In this document: one piece after another, positions 46,226 through 54,873 of the stretch
Position numbering within the stretch: the stretch's first letter is position 1
How the letters are laid out: the number at the start of each line of letters is the position of its first letter
Assembly (NCBI GenBank): GCA_021776565.1
Contig: JAJFFQ010000048.1
Span: 41,516-105,515, forward strand
From: Robiginitomaculum sp.
GTDB taxonomy: Bacteria; Pseudomonadota; Alphaproteobacteria; Caulobacterales; Maricaulaceae
Direction of reading: 5' to 3'
DNA: 64,000 nucleotides
Made by a program: the position numbers and the translations under genes
Notes under the pieces: generated by a model
What the model saw: only the letters and a program-made list of their open reading frames with translations
Database searches by the model: none
What the model was told of the DNA's origin: nothing

Positions 46226-47154
46226 TCGATATCCTCTTTGCTGCCCCAGCGGCATATTGGGATGAATATCAAACGCCCCTGCGTCGCGCACTGGATAATG
46301 TGGGCCTGGACTTCACCCTGACACCAGACTGCCCGGATCCAGAACAGGTGAATTATCTGGTTTACGCGCCGGGTGGCCCGGTATCAGATTTTACCCCGTT
46401 TACCAAAGCCAAAGCGGTGCTCAGTCTGTGGGCAGGCGTTGAGGATATTGTCAGTAATAAAACGCTTACCCTTCCGCTCACCCGCATGGTCGACAACGGC
46501 TTGGCAGAAGGCATGGTCGAATGGGTCACCGGCCATGTGCTTCGCCATCATTTGGGGATGGATAAACATATTCACGGGCAAAATGGCATATGGCGCCATG
46601 CAGCACCACCATTGGCGCGGGAACGAACCATTGCTGTGCTTGGGCTGGGCGAACTGGGCCGCTCTTGCGCCAGCGCACTGGCGGCGCTAAATTTCAATGT
46701 TCTGGGATGGAGCCGACGCCAGAAAAATATTGAGGGCATAACCTGTTTTAGCGATGAGGGCGGGCTAAACAAAGTGCTAGCCCAGGCAGAAATACTGATT
46801 TTATTGCTGCCACTAACCGCTGACACCAGACAAATCATCAACACCAGCAACATTGCCAGACTGCGCAAAGGTGCAATTCTTATCAACCCGGGTCGTGGGC
46901 CGTTAATCGACGATGATGCTCTGCTAACGGCGTTAAACACCGGGCATATCAGCCACGCCACACTGGATGTTTTTGATGTGGAACCCCTGCCGTCTACGCA
47001 TCAATTTTGGGGACATAAACAGGTGACGGTAACGCCGCATATTGCCTCTCAAACCCGAGCCGATACCGCCAGCCAAATGATTGCCAAGAACATCCGCCGC
47101 TGTGAAGCGGGCGCGACGTTATTGCACCTCGTTGATCGAACCGCAGGTTATTAG
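46222..47154 (+). CDS. ghrA: D-2-hydroxyacid dehydrogenase (glyoxylate/hydroxypyruvate reductase A-like)
   Basis: The 310-aa NAD(P)-dependent enzyme reduces glyoxylate, hydroxypyruvate or similar 2-keto acids. The Rossmann motif is AVLGLGELGRSCASALAALN, followed by GWSRR (phosphate binding of NADPH). The catalytic Arg is in LINPGRGPLIDDDAL, and the Glu and His are in DVFDVEPLPSTHQFW and VTVTPHIASQT. The start is GTG, overlapping the stop of the VOC gene, so they are translationally coupled. The GhrA assignment is by overall pattern. Confidence 0.88.
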   Translation: MIDILFAAPAAYWDEYQTPLRRALDNVGLDFTLTPDCPDPEQVNYLVYAPGGPVSDFTPFTKAKAVLSLWAGVEDIVSNKTLTLPLTRMVDNGLAEGMVEWVTGHVLRHHLGMDKHIHGQNGIWRHAAPPLARERTIAVLGLGELGRSCASALAALNFNVLGWSRRQKNIEGITCFSDEGGLNKVLAQAEILILLLPLTADTRQIINTSNIARLRKGAILINPGRGPLIDDDALLTALNTGHISHATLDVFDVEPLPSTHQFWGHKQVTVTPHIASQTRADTASQMIAKNIRRCEAGATLLHLVDRTAGY

Positions 47155-47172
47155 ACCCTGAATCCCGGCATG

Positions 47173-47201
47173 AAAAAAGCCGCCCTGTTTCCAGAGCGGC
47201 T
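47173..47201 (-). terminator. Intrinsic terminator of the Flp pilin gene
   Basis: Read on the minus strand, AGCCGCTCTG-GAAA-CAGGGCGGCT is followed by six T's. The stem is 10 bp with one G-T pair. It lies 26 bases after the flp stop codon. Confidence 0.85.
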
Positions 47202-47226
47202 CGTCTCAATCGTTAAGCCTGTTGGC

Positions 47227-47391
47227 TTATTCCATCGCAGTGGCGACTTCGGCAAACTTGGCAGAGGCATTAGAGCCCAGCGAAGTTACGGCACCGATGA
47301 TGACCACAGCGATCAGCGCGGCAATAAGGCCGTACTCAATAGCAGTGGCACCAGATTCATCCTTGAAAAAACGTGCTGTAAACTTGTTCAT
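47227..47391 (-). CDS. flp: Flp-type prepilin (54 aa)
   Basis: This 54-aa gene encodes MNKFTARFFKDESGATAIEY followed by GLIAALIAVVIIGAV. The prepilin peptidase site is at Gly14/Ala15, with Glu at +5 and Tyr at +6 of the mature protein, the Flp signature. The hydrophobic helix drives assembly of thin tad/Flp pili used for surface adhesion. It is followed by its own terminator, as expected for a highly expressed single-gene unit. The assembly genes (cpa/tad) are not in the window, except possibly the divergent neighbour at 47672. Confidence 0.92.
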   Translation of the reverse strand: MNKFTARFFKDESGATAIEYGLIAALIAVVIIGAVTSLGSNASAKFAEVATAME

Positions 47392-47671
47392 AATCATTCT
47401 CCCGTTGTGTTGCTAGCGACAAAGCTCGCTAGAGCTCTTTCGGCTCTTTTTGCGAACCTTGAGATGACCATAGCGGTCTCGAATAAAGGTCTGGTTAAAC
47501 GGGTTGGTTTATTTTGTATGAATTGTGTGCCTGGTATTTTATCAATAAAAAATACAGCATTTAGTGACCAGAACTACAATCCTTCTGAGCAAAACGTATG
47601 CCCTTTAGGAAGTATTCACCACTTGACGGCATGATTCACATATAAATTTATATCTCGTCAAAGGTGCTCCC

Positions 47672-48139
47672 ATGCCACGCCCTATCCTTCTTTGCGTTTT
47701 ATTCAGTGTCTTGTCTGCTACATCAGCCTTGGCACAAGATGAAAATAACGGCAACGGATTTTTGGTGGAAGTGGACAAGGCACGCGTTATGCGTCTGCCT
47801 CGCGCCGCCTCGGCGGTCATAATCGGTAACCCATCTATTGCAGACGCCACCGTGCATGATGGCCGGTTATTATTGATAACGGGCAAAACCTTTGGTGGAA
47901 CAAATCTCATCGCCCTTGATGCCAGAGGCAATGTCATCATTGAGCAAAACCTGAATGTCATCGCACCAAAGATGGCCGCTATCACGTATTATCGGGGTGG
48001 CTCACAACGTTCATACTCTTGTGCGCAAAACTGCGAACTGGCACCCAGTGTCGGTGATGATTCCGATGTCTTTGATACGCTAATTGGTCAGCAAAAAGAC
48101 AAATCTGACCAGGGCACCGCCGCAGCAAGTTCTGAATAA
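47672..48139 (+). CDS. Pilus-assembly/secretin N-terminal-domain protein
   Basis: This 155-aa protein has a signal peptide (MPRPILLCVLFSVLSATSALAQ). The domain RVMRLPRAASAVIIGNPSIA, followed by DATVHDGRLLLITGKTFGGT and NLIALDARG, matches the T2SS/T3SS secretin N-terminal region found at the start of CpaC. Here it stands alone, without the secretin barrel. The C-terminal 40 residues are polar. It diverges from the Flp pilin gene (280 bases), which suggests a role in the Flp pilus. AAAGGTG precedes the ATG. Confidence 0.82.
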   Translation: MPRPILLCVLFSVLSATSALAQDENNGNGFLVEVDKARVMRLPRAASAVIIGNPSIADATVHDGRLLLITGKTFGGTNLIALDARGNVIIEQNLNVIAPKMAAITYYRGGSQRSYSCAQNCELAPSVGDDSDVFDTLIGQQKDKSDQGTAAASSE

Positions 48140-48162
48140 GGTCAGGCCTTGCATTACTTACA

Positions 48163-48696
48163 TTAAACGACTTTTCGCCGCGCATTAGCAAGGGCGTCCA
48201 GTGCTGCCTTGGCACCTTCTGGGCCTCGGCGGCGGCGACGTGATTGTGGCTGGTACGCCTGACTGGCATGAGAGTCGCAATAGGGTGAACCTGTCGAGGA
48301 TTTTCGTCCGCAAAACCGAAATTCCGGCGTCGCCGGATCGCCTATTGGCCATTTACAAATATGATTGGTCAAGGTCAGCACCGTGGCAAACTCACCACTG
48401 GGCAAAGGTGCCGGTTCCAGGGGTGGCGGCGCAATTGGAACTTCACGGCGCGCCATTGGCGTATTGTTTGTTCTGGGTGTGTTGGCCGCAGTGACACGTG
48501 GTTTGGGTGCCGGTTTGGCCCGTGGGCGTGGTGGCCGGGATGGTGTTGCCCGCCCAGAAAGTTTGAGCCGATGAACTTTGCCAATAATGGCATTGCGGGT
48601 AACACCTTCTCCCATTTCCTTGGCGATCTGACTGGCGCTTAACCCCTCAGTCCAAAGTTTTTTCAAAGTTTCGACCCGATCTTCAGTCCACGCCAT
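48163..48696 (-). CDS. gcrA: Cell-cycle regulator GcrA
   Basis: GcrA binds RNA polymerase sigma-70 and methylated promoters (GANTC in Caulobacter) and controls S-phase genes. The 177-aa product has the N-terminal DNA-binding domain AWTEDRVETLKKLWTEGLSA, then SQIAKEMGEGVTRNAIIGKV and HRLKLSGR. A Pro/Arg-rich linker follows, then the C-terminal sigma-interacting domain CKWPIGDP...FRFCGRKSSTGSPYCDSH with conserved Cys/His. ATG 48696 follows GGAGACTGGG. Confidence 0.95.
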   Translation of the reverse strand: MAWTEDRVETLKKLWTEGLSASQIAKEMGEGVTRNAIIGKVHRLKLSGRATPSRPPRPRAKPAPKPRVTAANTPRTNNTPMARREVPIAPPPLEPAPLPSGEFATVLTLTNHICKWPIGDPATPEFRFCGRKSSTGSPYCDSHASQAYQPQSRRRRRGPEGAKAALDALANARRKVV

Positions 48697-48708
48697 CCCA
48701 GTCTCCAT

Positions 48709-49193
48709 TGCCGTATTTGCACAACATATAGTGTTCCAAGAGCTTTATCAGCTCCCCCATAACTATATATCGTATACGATGGCCGCTCACACACAAGATA
48801 CAGATGTGAGCTATTCACAGCTTTCTATATATTGTGAGTAACTTTTCACACGAACTTAAAATCAGTTCCTGCAAAAAACTCCACACGGTGTGATTGTCGC
48901 GCCTGACGGTTCAGCATACAAGGCTAGGGTTCAGACTCATTCAGATTATTGATTTCACGAGAGCAGGTTTTTACTTAAACAGGAGAAAGAATGCAGGAAA
49001 TATGGTGTATTTTCAAGACGTTTCGACGCATTTAATCAAAAAACTGGCCTCGCCGCCCCCCTATGCTTTCCTGGCGGGTGCTCTTGCGAAGCCCTGCCTG
49101 ATCGACAACCAGCCTTGGAAAGGCTACCAGCCTTACCTGTATTTGCTGTCTTCCATTCAAGACCCCCCAAGAGCATGAAATTAAACAATTTGA
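48709..49193. other. Intergenic region between gcrA and the ABC-2 permease
   Basis: This 485-base divergent region should hold promoters for both sides. A 12-nt perfect palindrome ATCGTATACGAT lies at 48769-48780, about 75 bases upstream of the gcrA start. An AT-rich stretch with TGTGA/TCACA-like words follows (about 48785-48870). A small hairpin AGCCTTgGAAAGGCT is near 49122-49136. An open frame at 48894-49178 shows no family features. Confidence 0.5.
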
Positions 49194-49211
49194 GTGAGTT
49201 TGAACCCTGAG

Positions 49212-50018
49212 ATGCAGACAACACAACATACGATTGCTGTTCGCCGCATTGGCCCCATCAATGGTCTGGGCCTGTGGACACTATATGTCAAAGAGGTTCG
49301 CCGTTTTGCCAAAGTAGGGTTTCAAACTGTATTGGCTCCGGTGATTTCCACGCTGTTATTTTTGCTGGTCTTTACCCTGGCCTTCGGTGATTTACGCCCT
49401 GCAGTAGGCGGCGTGGCGTTTACGCAATTCCTTGCGCCCGGCCTCATCATGATGGGTATACTCAATAACGCCTTTGCCAATTCTTCTTCTTCGCTGATTG
49501 TCTCCAAGGTGCAGGGCAATGCGGTTGACTTTCTGATGCCGCCGCTTTCTGCAGCCGAGCTTTCAATCGCTTTTATTTCCGGGGCTGCCACCCGCGGGCT
49601 GTTTGTCGGTGCGGTAAGCGTGCTGTGTATCCTGCCGTTTATAAGCCTGTCTATTGCCCACCCACTGACTGCGTTCTGGTTTGCACTCAATGCGGCATTG
49701 ATGATGGGCATGGTGGGGCTTTTGGCTGGCATTTATGCCCAGCGGTTTGACCATTTGTCGGCGGTGCAGAATTTTGTTCTGTTACCACTGACATTTTTGT
49801 CCGGTACATTTTATTCTGTGAAAATTCTGCCCGAAATTTTTCAAACCCTGAGCGCCGTTAATCCGTTTTTCTACCTTATAGACGGGTTTCGTTATGGGTT
49901 TACCGGTGTTGCCGATGGCCCAATTCTGCATGGCGTCATTTTTACCGGCATTATCAATATCGGTCTTGGGATTGCCTGTTTTATGGTGCTCCAATCCGGT
50001 TGGCGCCTGAAAACCTGA
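49212..50018 (+). CDS. ABC-2 type transporter permease
   Basis: This 268-aa protein has six membrane helices in the ABC-2 pattern: VLAPVISTLLFLLVFTLAFG, FLAPGLIMMGILNNAFANSS, and the motif LPLTFLSGTFYSVKILPEIF with FFYLIDGFRYGFTG. It is of the NodJ/YadH exporter type, which needs an ATP-binding partner. None is adjacent, so the ATPase is either distant or outside the window. It sits between gcrA and argD, an uncommon insertion in that otherwise conserved order. GTG at 49194 is an alternative start. Confidence 0.85.
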   Translation: MQTTQHTIAVRRIGPINGLGLWTLYVKEVRRFAKVGFQTVLAPVISTLLFLLVFTLAFGDLRPAVGGVAFTQFLAPGLIMMGILNNAFANSSSSLIVSKVQGNAVDFLMPPLSAAELSIAFISGAATRGLFVGAVSVLCILPFISLSIAHPLTAFWFALNAALMMGMVGLLAGIYAQRFDHLSAVQNFVLLPLTFLSGTFYSVKILPEIFQTLSAVNPFFYLIDGFRYGFTGVADGPILHGVIFTGIINIGLGIACFMVLQSGWRLKT

Positions 50019-50064
50019 ATGTCAAACCCACCCCTCTTATCTGCCTCTTTTTCGGAGTAATAAT

Positions 50065-51249
50065 ATGCCTTCCCACCTCATACCGACCTATGCACCTCCT
50101 GATCTGGTTTTTGAACGCGGGGAAGGCGTTTGGCTTTATGATGACAAGGGTGACGCATGGCTGGATTTTATTGCCGGTATTGCCGTTGATGCGCTGGGAC
50201 ATTGTCATCCGGCACTGACAAAGGCGCTGGAGGAACAGGCCGGGAAATTGTGGCATGTGTCCAACATGTTCGATGTTCCTGCACGCGAGGAACTGGCACG
50301 GCGGTATTGTGAGAACAGCTTTGCCGATCTGGTATTTTTTACCAATTCAGGCACAGAAGCCATAGAAGGTACCTTAAAAGCTGCACGTAAATACCATGCC
50401 GTGCGCGGCGATGAAGACCGTATTGAAATAGTCAGTTTTCAAGGGGCGTTTCATGGGCGATCCTATGGGGCCATCAATGCAGGCGGCAATCCGGCATATC
50501 TGGCCGGCTTTGGCCCCCGTATGGAAGGGTTTACGCAAATTGCCTTTGCCGATGATGATGCGGCCAAAGCAGCCATAACCAATAAAACTGCTGCGGTCAT
50601 TATAGAGCCAGTGCAGGGTGAGGGCGGGTTACGCGCTGCTCCGGATAATTATCTACGGATGTTGCGTGAATTGTGTGATGAAACCGGCACACTGCTTATC
50701 TATGATGAAATTCAGTGCGGCGCGGGGCGAACCGGCAAAATGTTTGCCCATGAATGGTCAGGGGCCATGCCCGATATTATGGCCATTGCCAAAGGGGTCG
50801 GCGGCGGGTTTCCCCTTGGGGCATGGCTGACCACAAATGCCGTTGGCGAACATATGGTGGTTGGTACTCATGGCTCCACCTATGGCGGCAATCCGCTGGC
50901 CATGGCGGTGGGCATTGCCCTTTGGGATGAAATTGCCAAGTCTGAATTTCTGGATCATGTAACGCAAATGGGCCAGTTTTTGAAACAGCAAATGGCCGGC
51001 CTTGCCGATACACATCCCGACATGATCGAGGATGTTCGGGGGCTTGGATTGCTGACCGGTTTCAAATTAAAAGAGCCATATGTTAATCGCATGGTGATGG
51101 GCCTGGCACGGGAACGCGGTCTCTTATGTGGTGCGGCTGGCGATAATGTATTGCGCATGGCACCACCGCTTATCATCACCGAAGATCATGCACGCAAAGC
51201 CATTGAGGTGCTGGATACTTCTTTGCATGCTGCGCGCAGCGCACAATAG
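50065..51249 (+). CDS. argD: Acetylornithine/succinylornithine aminotransferase
   Basis: ArgD transfers an amino group from glutamate to acetylglutamate semialdehyde in arginine synthesis. The 394-aa class III PLP enzyme has [20 protein letters not shown], the PLP pocket [20 protein letters not shown], and the Schiff-base Lys in [29 protein letters not shown] precedes the ATG. argF follows after 5 bases. Confidence 0.96.
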   Translation: MPSHLIPTYAPPDLVFERGEGVWLYDDKGDAWLDFIAGIAVDALGHCHPALTKALEEQAGKLWHVSNMFDVPAREELARRYCENSFADLVFFTNSGTEAIEGTLKAARKYHAVRGDEDRIEIVSFQGAFHGRSYGAINAGGNPAYLAGFGPRMEGFTQIAFADDDAAKAAITNKTAAVIIEPVQGEGGLRAAPDNYLRMLRELCDETGTLLIYDEIQCGAGRTGKMFAHEWSGAMPDIMAIAKGVGGGFPLGAWLTTNAVGEHMVVGTHGSTYGGNPLAMAVGIALWDEIAKSEFLDHVTQMGQFLKQQMAGLADTHPDMIEDVRGLGLLTGFKLKEPYVNRMVMGLARERGLLCGAAGDNVLRMAPPLIITEDHARKAIEVLDTSLHAARSAQ

Positions 51250-51254
51250 CAATT

Positions 51255-52172
51255 ATGCGGCACTTTCTCGACATTGCAGACATTTCTGCGAAAGACCTGA
51301 AGGCTATATTGGCTGATGCGCATGCCATGAAAGCGGCACGCAAAGGCTTGCCCAAAGGCACAACTGACCCTGACCCGGCATTATCGGGGCATGTGCTGGC
51401 GATGATTTTTGAAAAAAGTTCAACCCGCACGCGTGTATCGTTCGACATGGCCATTCGCCAGCTTGGCGGCTCGTCATTGGTGCTCAATGCTGCCGACATG
51501 CAATTGGGTCGCGGCGAAAGCATACCCGATACGGCACGGGTGTTATCGCGCTTTATCGATGCGGTGATGATCCGGGCCAATGCCCATGACGATGTGCTCG
51601 AGTTTGCGCATTACTCTGATGTGCCGGTTATCAATGGCCTGACCGACCGTAGCCATCCCTGCCAGATCGTTGCAGACCTGATGACCCTGGAGGAGCATTT
51701 TGGCGCACTGGACGGGTTGAAACTGGCCTGGGTGGGAGATGGCAACAATGTTGCAGCCAGCTTCATCCATGCTGCACCAAAGCTGGGGTTTGCGCTCAAC
51801 CTTGGCTGCCCGGACGGATATACACCGCACGAGGATGATCTTGCCTTTGCCACCAATTCTGGCGCCCGCATAGAGCTTACCAACAACCCAAAAACAGCCG
51901 TTAAGGATGCCGATGTGGTCATTGCTGATACGTTTGTGTCCATGGGCGATAAAAACGCAGATGTTCGCCTGAAGGCGTTGGCGCCCTTTTCAGTAACTGA
52001 AGCTTTAATGGCTGGTGCCAAATCCAGTGCCGTATTTTTGCATTGCCTGCCCGCACACCGGGGAGAAGAGGTTGCCACCACCGTGATTGATGGCCCGCAA
52101 TCTCTGGTTTTTGATGAAGCCGAAAACCGCCTGCATGTCCAAAAAGCCATATTGAAATGGTGCCTGGCATAA
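51255..52172 (+). CDS. argF: Ornithine carbamoyltransferase
   Basis: OTCase joins ornithine and carbamoyl phosphate to make citrulline. The 305-aa product has the carbamoyl-phosphate loop [40 protein letters not shown], and the ornithine site [15 protein letters not shown]. It starts 5 bases after argD. Its stop overlaps the hslO start (TAATG). Confidence 0.97.
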   Translation: MRHFLDIADISAKDLKAILADAHAMKAARKGLPKGTTDPDPALSGHVLAMIFEKSSTRTRVSFDMAIRQLGGSSLVLNAADMQLGRGESIPDTARVLSRFIDAVMIRANAHDDVLEFAHYSDVPVINGLTDRSHPCQIVADLMTLEEHFGALDGLKLAWVGDGNNVAASFIHAAPKLGFALNLGCPDGYTPHEDDLAFATNSGARIELTNNPKTAVKDADVVIADTFVSMGDKNADVRLKALAPFSVTEALMAGAKSSAVFLHCLPAHRGEEVATTVIDGPQSLVFDEAENRLHVQKAILKWCLA

Positions 52173-53077
52173 TGATACCCGAAGCGCAAAATGTAGGCAC
52201 TGAGGATGATAGCGTTCTACCGTTTGCCCTGGAAGCACGCCCGGTTCGGGGCCGCATGGTTCGGCTGGGGCCGGTACTCAATGAAATTCTGGGTGCACAT
52301 GATTACCCGGAACCGGTTGCCTGTCTTTTGGGCGAGGCAGTGCTCATCGCCATACTGGCTGGATCATCGTTGAAATTCGACGGCAGACTAACGGTGCAGG
52401 CCAGTGGCGACGGGCCGGTATCTTTGGTCTTGGCTAATTTTTCTACCACCGGCGGCGTGCGTGGATATGCACGATTTGACCAGGATGCGCTGGCAAAGCT
52501 TGCAGGCAGAAATGTAGATCTCGGCCAGTTAATGGGCAAGGGGCGCTTTGCCCTGACCATTGATCCAGGCGAGGCAGCGGAGCGTTATCAGGGCGTTACG
52601 CCCTTAAGCGGTGCGAACTTAACGACCAGCGCCCTTGGCTACTTTACCAGCTCAGAACAGGTGCCCACGCGTCTTAATGCCAACATTGCCCGCCTTACCG
52701 GCCCTGACGGGGTGCAGTCCTGGCGTGGCGGCGGGGCCATTATGCAATTGATTGCCGGGCAAAACGGCGATGACGAGGATTGGGAATACGCCAGCGCACT
52801 TTTTGAAACCATTAGTGCGGACGAGCTGACCGACCCGCAACTTGTTGCTGGCACATTGCTTTACAGGCTGTTTCATGAAGATGGCGTGCGCGTTTTTGAT
52901 CCTTTGAGCGTGCATAAACGTTGCCCTTGCACCCCGGACTATCTTCGCTCTGTATTGTCTCAATTTCCCAAGGAAGAACATGATGACATGACCGAGGTTG
53001 ATGGACGTATCCGCATGACCTGTGCATTTTGCTCGAAGGATTTTTTCTTTAACCCGGAAGAAATTTCCTCTACATAA
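52172..53077 (+). CDS. hslO: Redox-regulated chaperone Hsp33
   Basis: Hsp33 holds unfolding proteins under oxidative stress and is switched on by disulphide formation. The 301-aa product shows the zinc-binding cysteines CPCTPDYLRSVL (CxC) and CAFCSKDFFF (CxxC) near the C-terminus, and the chaperone domain IALAGSSLKFDGRL-type region (AILAGSSLKFDGRLTVQASG). The ATG at 52172 overlaps the argF stop; an ATG 5 codons upstream is less likely. argD-argF-hslO is a familiar alphaproteobacterial order. Confidence 0.96.
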   Translation: MIPEAQNVGTEDDSVLPFALEARPVRGRMVRLGPVLNEILGAHDYPEPVACLLGEAVLIAILAGSSLKFDGRLTVQASGDGPVSLVLANFSTTGGVRGYARFDQDALAKLAGRNVDLGQLMGKGRFALTIDPGEAAERYQGVTPLSGANLTTSALGYFTSSEQVPTRLNANIARLTGPDGVQSWRGGGAIMQLIAGQNGDDEDWEYASALFETISADELTDPQLVAGTLLYRLFHEDGVRVFDPLSVHKRCPCTPDYLRSVLSQFPKEEHDDMTEVDGRIRMTCAFCSKDFFFNPEEISST

Positions 53078-53108
53078 TCAGGCCTACGCTCGGACACAGG
53101 AGATACTC

Positions 53109-53492
53109 ATGGCCAAGGTTACAGGCATTGGCGGCGTATTTTTTACCTCAAAAACGCCAGAGACAACGGCAAAATGGTATCGCGAGGCGCTCGGTGTTGA
53201 TTTTCAAAGCATGGGCGAAAACACACAATATGTGCATTATCAGCCCCATGATTTCACTGGTGCTGTATTTTCCATTTTCAGCCACAACACCAAATATATG
53301 AACCCGTCCACAAAAGACGTAATGATAAATTTAATCGTTGATGATGTGGCCGAGGCGCTGACACAAGTGAGGGAACATGGCGGTGAAATTATTGATGATA
53401 TAAAGCAGGAAATTTTTGGTGACTTTGGCTGGTTTATTGACCCCGAAGGACGCAAAATAGAACTGTGGAAACCAACAAAACCCTCATCATAG
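53109..53492 (+). CDS. VOC-family protein
   Basis: This 127-aa glyoxalase-fold protein starts VTGIGGVFFTSKTPETTAKW with YREALGVDFQSM, then YVHYQPHDFTGAVFSIFSHN, and ends FGWFIDPEGRKIELWKP with the usual Glu metal ligand. It lacks the first-strand histidine typical of metal VOC enzymes, so binding rather than catalysis is possible. GGAGATACTC precedes the ATG; it lies 31 bases after hslO. The stop is 3 bases from the convergent DUF3667 gene. Confidence 0.87.
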   Translation: MAKVTGIGGVFFTSKTPETTAKWYREALGVDFQSMGENTQYVHYQPHDFTGAVFSIFSHNTKYMNPSTKDVMINLIVDDVAEALTQVREHGGEIIDDIKQEIFGDFGWFIDPEGRKIELWKPTKPSS

Positions 53493-53495
53493 AGT

Positions 53496-54800
53496 TCAGA
53501 CGAACACAATGCCCAAAAACAACAAGGAGAGGAAGGCAAAAAGCAGCAATATGAAATATACCGTATCAAGCAGAAAAACGCGGGCAATCGCACCAAAACG
53601 ACCCGCCTGGTAAACGCGGCGCATCAACCGATAGAGATAATAATTGCTCCATAGCGCAAACAAAAGGCCAGCCAACCCTGCGCCAATTACCAGACCAAGC
53701 GGAATTAACAACACAACAAACAGGAACAGGAAAGCATGAAAATGCAAGGCCACAACCATGTGGTCATAGATAAAAATATCCCGGCGCCAGAAAAATGATA
53801 ATGCCAGAATGAGACCATAGGCCGGTGCCAGTATAAAAACCAGGCGCGGTGCCCAACGACCAAGACTGGCGCGGTATTGATCGGGATCATTAACCGCCGT
53901 TTCTATATTTTCAACCAGAAATCGGCGGGTCTCAAGAGGAAACATTTTTTGTAACTTTTCAGTATCTACCGATGCACTGGAGTTCAAACCTGTATTGCCG
54001 GTTTCAATCGGTATTTCAATCACCGCCCCCTCATCATCCAGGTTTGCTGCCAAGGCTCTTTGCTTTTTTTCTTCAAAAGCTTGCGCACATAATGCACTGG
54101 CTGGATATTCTGGTAATGCCTCTGAACGCAACTCGCACAATGCTCTTTGTTTGATACTGAAACGGGATGGACCAAGAGCTTTGGCAGCCTGCGCGCGCTT
54201 TAACTCGCGGTCGATGGCATCAATACCGGCTTGCGCCAGTTCAAGACCCGGAGTAGGCGTAGCGGCCTCACCGGCGCTTTGCTTTATCCCCGTCAACTCG
54301 GCACTGGCTTGCTCAAGGGCGGTTCGTGAAGCGTCTATTGCTACCCCCTCTTGTTCGGCAATGTCTGTGATGGCTTTGGAATTCAGTATACTGGTGTTTG
54401 ACGTGAAAACAGCAAACACCAGAAAAAATAACAGGCTGGAGAGCAAGAACAGGCGAAACGGTGTCATGTAGGGTTGGCGAACACCGTTCAGATATTGCAC
54501 CGTCACTTTGCCGGGTTGAAAAACAAGCGCAGGCACGGTGCGCGAGATGCGCCCGTCAAGGCCAAGATACCCTTCCAGTATCTCACCAAACAAGGCCCAT
54601 ACCGGGCGATGAAATGTGTCCGCCACCTGCCCGCAATGATGGCAATGACGGCCCTTTAATTTGGTGTGGCAATTGGAACAAACGGTTCCAAATACGGGTT
54701 GTTCGCCACCAGGAGGCACCTCTTTATCCAGAAGTGCGCCCACAACTGCCGTCTCTATTGCTGCGCCTGTTGCCGCTTCAACCAGGATTTCATCCGGCAT
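53496..54800 (-). CDS. DUF3667 family membrane protein with zinc ribbon
   Basis: This 434-aa protein has an N-terminal zinc ribbon (CSNCHTKLKGRHCHHCGQ, residues about 42-59), then the DUF3667 core with LFGEILEGYLGLDGRISRTV and the membrane start FLLSSLLFFLVFAVF. A 190-residue loop, partly coiled coil, precedes a helix bundle of about four membrane segments (LVFILAPAYGLILALSFFWR; FHAFLFLFVVLLIPLGLVIG; FLLDTVYFILLLFAFLSLLF). The family has no assigned function. No operon partner is clear. Confidence 0.88.
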   Translation of the reverse strand: MPDEILVEAATGAAIETAVVGALLDKEVPPGGEQPVFGTVCSNCHTKLKGRHCHHCGQVADTFHRPVWALFGEILEGYLGLDGRISRTVPALVFQPGKVTVQYLNGVRQPYMTPFRLFLLSSLLFFLVFAVFTSNTSILNSKAITDIAEQEGVAIDASRTALEQASAELTGIKQSAGEAATPTPGLELAQAGIDAIDRELKRAQAAKALGPSRFSIKQRALCELRSEALPEYPASALCAQAFEEKKQRALAANLDDEGAVIEIPIETGNTGLNSSASVDTEKLQKMFPLETRRFLVENIETAVNDPDQYRASLGRWAPRLVFILAPAYGLILALSFFWRRDIFIYDHMVVALHFHAFLFLFVVLLIPLGLVIGAGLAGLLFALWSNYYLYRLMRRVYQAGRFGAIARVFLLDTVYFILLLFAFLSLLFLGIVFV

Positions 54801-54873
54801 TAGGGTCTGAGCCTCCTGATTTACCAGAGAGCACCATAGCCTTTCTTCGCCTCAGGCAAAGGGTACACCAGCG

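Noticed and set aside
48894..49178. Plus-strand ORF of 94 codons between gcrA and the ABC permease
   Set aside because: No ribosome site, no motif, mixed composition; more likely leader or non-coding sequence.
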